A program made the translations under genes and the position numbers. The notes below the pieces were generated by a model that did no database searches, had not been told where the DNA came from, and was given only the letters and a program-made list of their open reading frames with translations. A stretch of 64,000 bases of DNA. It comes from Knufia peltigerae (Eukaryota > Ascomycota > Eurotiomycetes > Chaetothyriales > Trichomeriaceae). Within the stretch, counting starts at the first letter, position 1. Each line of letters opens with the position of its first letter. Of the stretch, positions 32,436 through 42,365 are shown piece by piece. Location: positions 735,557 to 799,556 of the forward strand of contig JAPDRN010000004.1 of assembly GCA_030247855.1 (NCBI GenBank). Reading direction: 5' to 3'.

Positions 32436-34856
32436 TCATCTCTGACGAAGGTCAAACCTCTGACCTCCCGCTACACTCAGCCCATGCTTCTCCATCTTTC
32501 CTGTCGCCGTCCTCCTGATCTCCTGTGTGATTTCCACCACATTGGGCACTTGAAAACGAGCCATATGCTTGACCGACCACTCCCAGAGGTCTCTTTCTGA
32601 GACCGAGCTTCCCTCACGCACCTTGACCACGACCTTGACATCTTCTTCGGTGCCTGAACCAAGTTCTGACGGGATGCCGTATGCAGCCGCCAGCACCACA
32701 TCTGGGTGTCGCAAAAACTCCTCCTCCAGTTCGGAGGCATTGATGTTCTCCCCCCTCCGGCGAATGACATCCTTGACCCGACCAACAAAGTATACGTTGC
32801 CCTGTTCGTCCACCTTGCCTTTGTCGCCTGTATGGAGCCACAGGTTCGAAGATGCGGCTAGCGTACTGCAAGCATCATTGTAATAGCCCTGGAAGAAGGC
32901 AGTTGGCACGTCACTTCGGAGCAAAATGTGTCCCACGGTGTTTGGAGGGAGCTCCTCGTCCATCTCGTCGGCAATGCGCAGCTGGTAACCCTTGCGCAGT
33001 CTCCCACAGGAACCGGGAGCTAGAGCGCCGTCCTGGAACACCGGCAAACTAGCCTCGACGCTTCCGTACAACGTTACGAGGCGGTGTCCGAAGCGCTGTT
33101 CGTAATCGCTTGCAAAGCTCGGCATCGGTACACCCCAAGCCAACCTGACCCTATGATCTCTGTCTTTTGCCGAAGGAGGTTGTTTGTATGTCAGAGCCAA
33201 CGTTGCGCCCATGAAATCGTACACTGTTGCGTTGTTCGCTCGAATCTCGTCCCAGAATCTACTGGCGCTGTAGCGGGCAGACAATGCCGCGACTGCGCCC
33301 AAAAGAAGTGCAGGGATCGTGGTGAGCGCCGTGGCATCTGCATGGAACAACGGGAACGGGCAGTAGAGAACATCGTCCCCGTTAAGTCCACAGCCTTCAA
33401 TCAGCGTCTTGGCTTGGATTATGAAGTACTCATGGGATAAGATGCACGGTTTGGATCTGCCTGTGGTGCCACTCGTGAACAAGAATGCTGAAGGAGTACC
33501 GGGGAGAACATCGGCGGCACTCTCTATGGTCAAGCCTCGCTCGTAAAGTGAAGCCATGCTGTTAGAACGGGCGTCTTCACCATTGACCCATAACATCTCG
33601 GGGTTGAGAAATCCAAGAACCTCAATCTCAGAGCGTAAATCCGCGTCAACGATGACCAATTTTGGATCGGCTGACTCAATGACGTGCTTGAGGGTTACCG
33701 ATCTCAGTTGGACGTTGATGGGAACCCAAGTCGCTCCCAAGCGGTTCGTTGCCAGCCAGCTGGTCACCATTTCAAGGCTGTTTCTCATCATCACCAGCAC
33801 TCTATCTCCACGACCAATGCCGAGGATGCTGAGTCCTCCAGCGAGCTTTCCCACCAAGTCGTCAAAGTACTGGAAGCTTGTATCTTTGCCCGAGAATCGT
33901 ATAAAAGGGCGATCAGAGAAACAGGATACAGCGTGTTTCAACGCGGTGTTGATGTCCCTGACACTCGATGGTATTTGAATGCCGACGAAACCATTTGTAT
34001 TGATAATCCCGGTTGCTTCTTCGTGCTTGCGGACTCCGTTTGATGTAGCCACAAGACTTTCGTGCTTCACACCTTTCCTTGCTGCAAAGTCTGTAAACGC
34101 CTTGGCCGCGTCGCTCTGTGCAAAACAGTAGCTCGCAACGTTCACCTCGTCCTGGAGAGAGCCTTCCATGTGCGGAAACACGGAACGTTCCAAGGACGTC
34201 TTGGAAGCGGCCAAAGATACAGTAGGCATCTTGGCTAACTCACGGGCAAGCTCGAGCGCCCTCACCCTGGGGTCGTCGTCCACGAGTTCAGTGAGCAGCC
34301 CCAGTCGTGCAGCCTCGTCCGCTTTGACGAATTGGCCCCTGAGGAGCAACCTCTTCGCCTGCAGAAGGCCTACCAGTTGCGTCAGTCGGAAAGTGATCCC
34401 GCCCGTGGCGGCATGTCCGATGGGCACTTCGGGGAACCTGAATTGTGCTCCAGGTCCACCGATGACAAAGTCCGCGGCCAAGGCGATCTCTGCACCACCG
34501 CCTATGGCGAATCCCTGGACGGCCGAAATGACCACCGACTGTGAGCAACTTGTGAGTCGGGTGATGTCTTGGAGTAGGTCAAACGCGACTCGCAGTTCTT
34601 GGGGCGAGCCCGTCTTTGGTGCCAGGGTCTGCTTGAGGTCCTCTCCGGCGCAGAATGATCGGTCTCCCGCGGATTCGAGAATGATGACTTTTGACCCGGC
34701 CACGTCTCGAAGTGCCTTGACCAGACTTTGGAGAAGGTCGGAGTTTATGGCGTTCAATGCCTTGGGCCGATTCAAAACAACCTTGACAATATCTGCGTCG
34801 ACGTGCTGTACCAGGACAGTCTCTTCCTTTGGTGACATTGACATTGACAAAGCCAT
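32436..34856 (-). CDS. enoyl-CoA hydratase / AMP-forming acyl-CoA ligase fusion protein
   Basis: One intronless frame of 806 residues from the ATG at 34856 (MALSMSMSPKEE). Residues about 11-262 are a crotonase: oxyanion-hole segment SFCAGEDLK (67-75), GFAIGGGAEIALAADF and FPEVPIG, with both catalytic Glu of hydratases retained (Glu123 and Glu143). After a linker (about 263-300) comes a complete ANL ligase: phosphate loop TSGTTGRSKP (461-470), LYGSVEASL, HTGDKGKVDEQGNVYFVGRVKD, RRRGENINASELEEEF and the catalytic Lys787 in TATGKMEK. The RRGENI variant resembles the carnitine-CoA ligase (CaiC) group, and the N-terminal half resembles CaiD-type hydratases. In bacteria these are separate cai genes. 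The product should activate an acid to its CoA ester and hydrate (or cleave) the enoyl-CoA. No PTS1 or mitochondrial leader is visible. The substrate is unknown. Confidence 0.9.
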   Translation of the reverse strand: MALSMSMSPKEETVLVQHVDADIVKVVLNRPKALNAINSDLLQSLVKALRDVAGSKVIILESAGDRSFCAGEDLKQTLAPKTGSPQELRVAFDLLQDITRLTSCSQSVVISAVQGFAIGGGAEIALAADFVIGGPGAQFRFPEVPIGHAATGGITFRLTQLVGLLQAKRLLLRGQFVKADEAARLGLLTELVDDDPRVRALELARELAKMPTVSLAASKTSLERSVFPHMEGSLQDEVNVASYCFAQSDAAKAFTDFAARKGVKHESLVATSNGVRKHEEATGIINTNGFVGIQIPSSVRDINTALKHAVSCFSDRPFIRFSGKDTSFQYFDDLVGKLAGGLSILGIGRGDRVLVMMRNSLEMVTSWLATNRLGATWVPINVQLRSVTLKHVIESADPKLVIVDADLRSEIEVLGFLNPEMLWVNGEDARSNSMASLYERGLTIESAADVLPGTPSAFLFTSGTTGRSKPCILSHEYFIIQAKTLIEGCGLNGDDVLYCPFPLFHADATALTTIPALLLGAVAALSARYSASRFWDEIRANNATVYDFMGATLALTYKQPPSAKDRDHRVRLAWGVPMPSFASDYEQRFGHRLVTLYGSVEASLPVFQDGALAPGSCGRLRKGYQLRIADEMDEELPPNTVGHILLRSDVPTAFFQGYYNDACSTLAASSNLWLHTGDKGKVDEQGNVYFVGRVKDVIRRRGENINASELEEEFLRHPDVVLAAAYGIPSELGSGTEEDVKVVVKVREGSSVSERDLWEWSVKHMARFQVPNVVEITQEIRRTATGKMEKHGLSVAGGQRFDLRQR

Positions 34857-35021
34857 AGTGCAAAAATATGTCAACGGAGGCTGACCTAGAACAGGTTGAA
34901 TGTAGCCTGGCTAGTTAGAGACAGAGACAAGACAGCTGTACTTTGGAATCAACGTTCGGTAAAAGGGTCAGATTCATATACGTTTAATGACACAGTGACA
35001 TTTTTGGGTCTGCGATTTTTC

Positions 35022-35041
35022 CGGAGATGCGAAGACGTCCG
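35022..35041. promoter_or_regulatory. candidate Zn2Cys6 site, CGG-N14-CCG
   Basis: Inverted CGG triplets (CGG at 35022-35024, CCG at 35039-35041), each within a CCGG, 14 nt apart, in the shared promoter of the fusion and thioesterase genes. Zn2Cys6 dimers are known to bind spaced CGG triplets. Assignment to either island regulator is inference. Confidence 0.3.
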
Positions 35042-35654
35042 GTACGTATGTTGCTCAATAGGGTAGATAAATGGGTAACCAACAGCGAAGACACATTGAC
35101 GAGGTTTGATCCCTTGCGGGGCGGTGACTCTTGAGGACCCCATGCATGCATTCTCATTTCTGTCATGCTCGGCTTCTAGACTTGTTAAGGCGACCAGGCC
35201 TCAACCTCACCTATTGGAGGGAGAAGGGCGATGATAGGAACCATGCATGGTGTTGTGGCACATGGAGAATGGAGTAAGACATCGTAAACCACAGTCCTGA
35301 ACTAAGCCTAATTTGGAAGACTTTGCATGTTATGGCGAACATCCTGGCCACAACATCGACTCTAGACCTTGGGCTATCAACTATTTTACGAGCTGTGAGT
35401 TACACTCTTATCCCATTCTGTAAGGTATCCATCTTCGCTATCAATTCCCTTGTGAGCAGAGTATTGAATCTCCATGACCCTTTCTCCGCCGCCAATGGGA
35501 CTAAATCGACCCTCGCCTCGAGGAATCACCGACCGAGTTATCATTAACTGTGTGTCAGGCAGTATGGGCCTTCAAGATGATGACTCAAAAGAAACATTTC
35601 TTGCTTTGGCTGGGTTGTCGTCTCTTCGAACCATAAGACACCATCTGCTCAAGC

Positions 35655-35666
35655 ATATATTATATA
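35655..35666 (+). promoter_or_regulatory. TATA-like element of thioesterase gene
   Basis: An ATATATTATATA run lies about 100 nt before the ATG at 35761. Confidence 0.35.
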
Positions 35667-35760
35667 CTCTTCCGAAGTACAACAGCAACACCTTGAAACA
35701 AGCAAGCTGCTCTTGTAGCAATAGCATACGGTCACACCATAGTGAAAGAGACTCTCAGAC

Positions 35761-36408
35761 ATGGAGAGTACGGATAACAGTATAGTTGAATTCTCATCAG
35801 CCGAGGGTGAGGGCGAGGAACAACAGACGGCCGATCTCGATCTCGATCTCGATATTGTTTTGTCCAAAGTCGCCAACGACCACCCTGCCACTCGAGAACT
35901 GCTACTGCTGCCATCAAGAACGAAGTTTTCACGCAAAATATTCGACGTCGCGCCAAAGCATGTCCCCGACCACCTCACGGTGACGACTCTTGCAGGCCCA
36001 AACCTGATTTCCCCGTCCTGCGGCCCATATGTCATCACCAACGACGAGGTCGGGAAAGTTTTGACATTCTATCACCTCGGTCGTCGATTTTCGGGTCACA
36101 ACGGTATCGTCCACGGTGGACTGGTTGGTGTTTTGCTGGACGAGTGTATGGGACGTGCCTGCTTCCCTCTGTTCCACGCAAAGATAGGAGTTACCGTCAA
36201 GTTGGAAATTTGTTATCAAGCACCGATACCCATCGACAGCATGGTTTTGGTGAATGCGGAAACCACAGACGTTCAGGGCCGAAAAGCTTGGGTCAAGGCG
36301 ACGGTCGAGGATGTGACTCCGGGTAGACCATCCAAAATACTTTCACGAGCTACGGCCATGTTTGTCGAACCGAGATGGGCAAGTGAAATGTCCCAAGTGA
36401 TTCGATAA
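35761..36408 (+). CDS. hotdog-fold acyl-CoA thioesterase (PaaI/THEM4 type)
   Basis: Intronless, 215 residues. The first 60 residues are acidic and variable. From about residue 95 on the sequence is a hotdog domain: YHLGRRFSGHNGIVHGGLVGVLLDECMGRACF, with the HGG loop and the Asp/Glu (DE) that activate water in PaaI- and THEM4-like thioesterases, then VTVKLEICYQAPIPIDSMVLVNAETTDVQGRKAWVKATVED as the central strands. It would hydrolyse an acyl-CoA to free acid and CoA. It is transcribed divergently from the hydratase-ligase fusion, so a role in releasing the pathway product or recycling CoA from dead-end esters is likely but unproven. No organelle-targeting signal is evident. Confidence 0.85.
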   Translation: MESTDNSIVEFSSAEGEGEEQQTADLDLDLDIVLSKVANDHPATRELLLLPSRTKFSRKIFDVAPKHVPDHLTVTTLAGPNLISPSCGPYVITNDEVGKVLTFYHLGRRFSGHNGIVHGGLVGVLLDECMGRACFPLFHAKIGVTVKLEICYQAPIPIDSMVLVNAETTDVQGRKAWVKATVEDVTPGRPSKILSRATAMFVEPRWASEMSQVIR

Positions 36409-36511
36409 TACATGTATGTACTTGGACCAAATCAAGAATTCAACACTTCTCATCACGAACCTGTGGCTGAAGAAGTGGAACGCTGGATCAGTATCGATAT
36501 CAATATCATCA

Positions 36512-38455
36512 TCATACTATCAAAACATCATAATTCATGTCCTTCATGACTTTTCTCCAATCCACCGCAATCACACCTCGTTCAACGCCAACCAGGTCAG
36601 CCATACCAGCCCGTCTCCTCCAAACCTCTTCCACTACTGCGCGTAGGGCCTGTCTATTGCCCATACCGTAGCACGTAGACCGGTGTAGCCACCTTTGCGC
36701 TGCCTCCAAATCCTCAGGGGTGTATGCTTCCACAGCGGCAATGAATGCTGGCCAGATGGAAAAGTTGCCATTGCTCTTCGAATAGAATGCGTCCACGTGA
36801 TGAAGGGTTTCCGAAACATATCGTCTCACATTCGCAGGAGGCGAGTCAAAGATGGTACGATAAAGATAAACGTAGGTGGCGAAGAGGAAAGCTTTGGACT
36901 GATGCGAGACTTCCGAACTCTCTTCCGCCTGCGACGAGTGTAGAATTTTGCGTCGACAAGAATTCAACTGCGTGAGGACATCCTCCAGGACGTCATCTCT
37001 TTGGGAAAAGCTTGTCTCATTGCTCCCCCGGCCTGCGTTCCGCTGCTGGAGTTTGTTGATCTTGGATATGCAGTCTAGTATGGGCTTACCGGCACCCAGT
37101 GTAAATCCAAATGCCGGTGTAGCCGATATCAAGGATGACAGGCTGGTATCGGAGTCTTGAGAGGGATCGTCGGCCGATCCTTCACTGTCGACGTCGTTGA
37201 AAATTCCCGTCGCCGTTTCTCCGATGATCTTGATGATGTTGAGGCATTGTAGGGAAACGGTCGCAAGCTCGGTTGTGTTCCATGGGATTTTATCACGATA
37301 CTGCCGAACCAAGGTCCACGCTCCTTTGTGATGGTACCGCCATTTGGAAGACTGACCCGAGTAGACCTGCTTCGTTGTTAGCTGTCATCACAGGTCACGA
37401 GGAGCCACGAGCGATGATGGAATCTCACCTCTGCAAACATCAATGAAAAGATTGAACCTATGATGGTGGCGAACTCGCCAGGTTCAATTTCGAGAATCGG
37501 ACGGAGCTCGCTGATTGCGGTGGTGTAACGTCTTGAACCGATTGCTGAATACGCTTCGTGCTGGTTCACCCCGAGTTGAGCCAGGTGAAATGCGGCGTGT
37601 GAGATCATACCGTGGTACAATGATCTCTGGTCACCGCATGAGCTGCTCAGCGCTATCGCAGGGTAGTATGACTTCCATGGATTCCGAGAATGTTCAAAGG
37701 GCAACATATTGCTGGCCACTTGTTGGACATAGTGATGGAAGAGCATTTTTTCCTGCCAAGGGAGGTCCGGGTGTTCCATCATGGACTGGCTCAGCCCGAG
37801 GTGTATGATGACATGTCGAGAATCGTCGACCGGAACGATTTCAACCGTGGTCGAAGTTTCTCCTGAGATGTGAGATGATCCAGTCGATTGAACTCTGAAC
37901 GCCGAAAAGGGATTATGGGATGTTGTCAGCCATTCTGGAGATGGGAAAGTCGAAGGACCATCTTGAGATTCTGACTCGTCGCATCTAACAATCAGATAGT
38001 CTACCACATCCGATGGCAGCGTTGAGTACCCTCTCCATGTCAGGTCTGTAAAGGAGAAAGACAATTTAGTTGGAGGCTGCTTCGAATCACGCAGGCTCCG
38101 CACATACCACACCGCCGTACACGTCGACCATCAGACTTGTAACCAAGCTTGTTGTCCTCAACCCAGACCAGTTTGACACCGTAGTTGCAAGCGAGACCAC
38201 GGTTCCTACATGCAGAACATTCGGGCTTGGCCTCATCACACTGTCAAGCGTCAGAAATGACACGCGAGCATGTGCTAGACTTACCTTGACTTTGCGAGAG
38301 CGGCATTTCCAGCAGCCCTATCGATCGGTTAGCCACGGTTCCAGTGAATCTTCTTCAGCTTCTGATATCTCTGCGTTTCAGCCAGATACTGCTTTGGATG
38401 TGAAAGGCAATTCAGAGCGACCCACGGTAAAGGTTCTGTCTCGCTTACGAGCCAT
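36512..38455 (-). CDS. Zn2Cys6 transcription factor (island regulator 2)
   Basis: Five exons: 38455-38426, 38317-38285, 38240-38108, 38045-37429 and 37366-36512 (introns 108, 44, 62, 62 and 62-nt class; 555 residues). The start MARKRDRTFT is a 10-codon exon, followed by an 11-codon micro-exon. Only this splicing gives the complete zinc cluster: Cys 12, 15, 22, 29, 32 and 39 (GCWKCRSRKVK, CDEAKPECSACRNRGLAC). The basic tail is YKSDGRRVRRC. The remainder is the Fungal_trans_2-type domain (LPWQEKMLFHHYVQQVASNMLP, YHGMISHAAFHLAQLGVN, PAFIAAVEAYTPEDLEAAQRWL). It ends 104 nt from the thioesterase stop and points away from the permease, with which it shares a promoter, so it is a likely local regulator. 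Confidence 0.85.
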
Positions 38456-39347
38456 CCGACAGTCGGTCACCTGTGCCGCATGATCAATGCTTCGTCAATG
38501 GCCCTGTGAGGAGTCAACAGTCGTGTGGAGTAGCCTATCCACGTTGACAAAATGTGACCTTGACTGATTATGGTTGGAAAGGTAGTCTTTTGCGAAGCAC
38601 CAGGAGCATGGTCGGAGAAATAGGCAGATGAGAGGGTCTTTAATGAAAGATCTTTATGGAGGTTCCCGCCAAGGGAGCCCAACATCGTGGTTCTCGGGTC
38701 TCTCGCTATGAATATCCTTGAACGCTTAAAGTGGTTAGACAGTATACAACCATTTGGAGAGTGCGGATCAAAGTGAACAACTGCTCTGGTTGACACGGAA
38801 ACTCTCTGGCCATTCTAGACCGTGAAGTCGAAAACTACATGTCATGTTATGGTCAAAAAGCATCTTCTTGCTATATTGTTCTCCCAATGCCGTTATCAGA
38901 GGACCTCAACCCGGAAACCAGAAGTCAAGTTCACCACCCGCCACACACGGAAGCATCTTCACTCCCCATGCTTGTCGGTATAAACTTCTTGGATTCTGGT
39001 ACCATGCATTGAAACTGGATGCATCTAAAGTCTCCATTTCCGCCTCCGGCCCAGATCACAAGAAATGGAAGGAGTCTCAATCTCTTCGGTATGAGATCCC
39101 TAATCTCTATTGATTAGCTTCACAGGACGGCTCTTCCCAACTTATAGCGCCAGATGTGGACCGACCATCTCCAGGTTTCAGAAGAGATCCTGTGGGCAAT
39201 CATCACTTGCCTCGTTATCTTCGAAGTAATGTCAGGGAGTGGCATAAATACAACTTGTCACCCTTGATCTGAAGAGTAGGCTTGCAAGACAACCTTCGAA
39301 ATCTACCTCGCTGGCTGTTAGACCTCAGGAAGACATCAGAGATAAAC
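38456..39347. other. 892-nt shared promoter of regulator 2 and the permease gene
   Basis: Divergent start codons flank it. The minus-strand open frame at 38467-38796 has no protein character. No gene is called. Confidence 0.5.
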
Positions 39348-41724
39348 ATGGTTGAGAAAAAGGTTGACGGCAACGACGCTGCCGTGGAAGAAATGGTCCG
39401 GGAGGAGAGTGTTAGAGATGCATCCGTCCATACATCCGAACTTGATAGACGATATGGCCATGTCAATCGAAGGTCAGTTGAGATTATGTCGTCCCTTTTG
39501 TTTAGCATCTCTTGCCTCCGTGGCCCCTTATCCAGCAACTTCGCGTACCATTTTTAGGTACATTGGCAGAAACTTCACAAGACAGAGAATTCCAAGATAC
39601 CATGACTGCTCTTGAGTTCATCGACACAACAATACAATATTGGCTGACCACCCATTACCCAGACTTCGGGCAAGGCACATACAATTCCTAGCGTTGGGTG
39701 GCGCCATAGGAACTAGTCTTTTCCTCGGAATCGGTTCGTCTCTGGCGAAAGCTGGCCCTTTAAGTCTTACCTTGGGGTTTGCGATATCTGGTCTGGCGGT
39801 ATACGGCATGGCAAGTCAAATTTCAAGGCACTATACCCGCCTGGGGTAATAACGTATTCAAGATGGTTTCCCTGGGAGAAATGTGTACCTGGCTCCCTGT
39901 CCCGGGCGCAATTCCTCAATTTTGCTGAAGGTTTGTCGACGACAGTTTGGGCTTTGCTGTGGGTTGGAATGTAAGCATCATCCCTCCGAGTCTCATTTGG
40001 CAATAACACTGACATTCACGCAGAACTGGTACTTTTGCGCAATTGTCCTCTGTCTCGACATCAGCGCTGCCACACTCGTCATTGACTATTGGCCTGGAGC
40101 AAGAGATGTATCGGTACGTTCTCACTTTTCGAAATGAATGCTGCTTCTGCCTTTGAGTCCACTTTGCTGTACTGATCCTTGCCTAGCCTGCTGTGTGGAT
40201 AACCTTGTGTTTAATCGTGATCCTTTTTCTCAACATCTTTGCCGTCTCTATCTTTGGGGAAGCAGAGTTCTGTTTTGCATCAATCAAGCTCATTCTCATC
40301 GTTGGGCTGCTCATTCTCTCCGTCGTGTTGATCCTTGGTGGTGGTCCAAACCATGACAGGCTTGGCTTTCGTTATTGGAAAGATCCAGGGGGTAAGTTCG
40401 TCCAGGGAGGCCTTTAGAAGGTCCTCGACTAACTTCCTCTCTCAAGTGATGAATGAGGTTGCACCAGCGACTGGGGCAACAGGGCGATTTTTGGGCTTTT
40501 TCTCCGTTCTCATCTATGCCGCCTTTACATACGCAGGCATCGAAATGGTTGCAGCTGCAGCCGGCGAAGCTGAAAACCCGCGACGTAACGTCCCGAAAGC
40601 TGTTCGTCGCAGTATATGGCGCATTCTGGCCTTCTATGTCTTGGGCAGCTTCTGCATAGGCTGCATTGTGGCCTCCAATGACCCACACTTGCTCCGCGCT
40701 CAGGCTGAAGGAGCGCCGGGAGCTGCCCGTTCGCCATGGGTTATTGGAATCACCAATTCAGGCATCAAGACTCTTCCTTCGATCATCAACGCGTGCATTT
40801 TGACGTCAGCAGTCTCTTCTGCAAACGCATTTTTGTATACTGGCAGTCGCTACATGTATGCGTTGGCACAGAACAGACAGGCACCTCGGGTGCTGTTGAC
40901 TTGCACCAAGAAGTACGAAGAACTCCCTTACCAAGCTCCATATGACAGAGCCATATTGACGATCGGCCACAGGGGTGTTCCAATTTATTGCGTGCTCATT
41001 ACTGCACTGATCGGGACATTGACCTATATGACTGTTTCCGTGGCTGGAAACACAGTCTTCCTCTGGGTACGTTGCATCACCTTTCGTGAACGACTTACCG
41101 TCCTCGCCTCTCGCTGGTCAGCTAACTGCTTGGACTTCAGTTCGCCAACCTTACCACGGTAGCTGCGATGCTTACATGGATTTCTTTGTGCTACGCTTTC
41201 ATTCGTTTCCGCAAGGCTCAAGCAGTCCAAGGAGTATCACTCGATGACCCAGCATGTAGAGCGTATCGGCCACGATTTCAGCCTTACATCGCCTGGACCA
41301 CGCTAACATATTTTGCCGTTCTCGTGGTCTTCAATGGCTTTGAAACTTTCATGAAAGGAAATTGGAATGTCAATGACTTCCTGGTGCATTATATTGGCAT
41401 ACCGTAAGCAAGATTGCTCGTTTTCTTCACTTCTGCGGATCGCTGACTTGCTGCAAGAATTTTCGCTTTCTTTATCCTGTTCTGGAAATTTGTCAAGAAG
41501 ACCAAGATCCATAAGCTGGAAGAGGTAGACCTGTGGAGTGGGAAGGCTGAGGTCGACGCGATGGAGGGGGCGTGGGAAGAGCCAGTTGCCAAAAACTGGT
41601 TGCAAAAGGTACGTTCCATAAGATCCGCCGACTGCACTCCCTTGTTCAAAGAAAATCTCGATTCCCTGGCATGGTATGAGACAGCTGACCATGTGATTTA
41701 TAGATGTGGTTCTTCATTGTCTGA
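39348..41724 (+). pseudogene. amino-acid/choline-type permease gene with one in-frame TGA
   Basis: A member of the fungal amino-acid permease (APC) superfamily, probably at the plasma membrane. Nine exons join in perfect phase: 39348-39472, 39663-39810, 39863-39970, 40024-40113, 40187-40391, 40447-41066, 41141-41403, 41458-41608 and 41704-41724 (577 codons). Homology is continuous: RLRARHIQFLALGGAIGTSLFLGIG, GMMVSLGEMCTWLPVPGAIPQFC, RFVDDSLGFAVGWN-NWYF, GIEMVAAAAGEAENPRRNVPKA, RPRFQPYIAW. The only break is TGA at 39926-39928 (codon 113) between QFC and RFVDD, where family members have Ser or Ala. Intron 2 has a GC donor. A single base (TCA to TGA) would explain it. Everything downstream is still open and splice-competent, so it is a young nonsense allele, a readthrough site or a sequencing error. 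Confidence 0.8.
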
Positions 41725-42365
41725 GAGTCGAAGCACACGCGGAAAGTTGGTGTTTAAGAAAGTGTGAAGACATAATCAGGGTGTGTATTAGGAGTCGAAC
41801 TCGGCTTGTTGCGAACTCAATAGGAAGCAGCAATGTCAACCAGGTTTTAAAGCACTGGAAGGGAATTCTGTAGGCCGGTTGACCTCAGCTTAGAACATAG
41901 CTCACAGCCAGAAATGTGGCGTAACTTGATCAAACCAGGAGGCCTGAATTGATAGCTTTGACCGTGATAGCAGCATAAAAGTGTTTCTGTAAGGCGATGG
42001 TTTGTGCACGGCTCGATAAGAGAACCGCAACGAACCGCCGTTCTCTGATAATCTTAGTTGACCGAGAAAAAGGTGTAGATGAGACTCTATGGAACCGATG
42101 AAGACTTGACAGACACTCGCTCTTCACGTGTAAAAAGGTCTCTTGTGGCTGCCTTAGAGCAGCGTGCCAACAGTATTTAAAGTGGCAAGAAAGTACGCCA
42201 AGTCGAGATCTGGACACTCTCAACTCCAACATGTCGCGGCCGGAGCAGTTTAGGAGAATCACATACATACAAATCAACAATTGTCCTGCCCTCACCTATA
42301 CTTCACTCACGCAAGTTGTTCCTCGATTCTCTCCTCCTCGTTCCTCCTCGAATAGAATCTCCATC
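41725..42365. other. intergenic / coatomer delta leader
   Basis: 3' region of the permease gene and promoter of the coatomer gene. The in-frame ATG at 42231 is probably in the leader, since the family starts at MVVLAASICTRGGK. No separate gene. Confidence 0.5.

Larger units (their letters stand above)
34857..35760. other. 904-nt shared promoter between fusion gene and thioesterase gene
   Basis: Divergent start codons face each other here, so the region probably drives both genes. No coding region. Contains an inverted CGG pair and a TATA-like run (separate entries). Confidence 0.55.
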
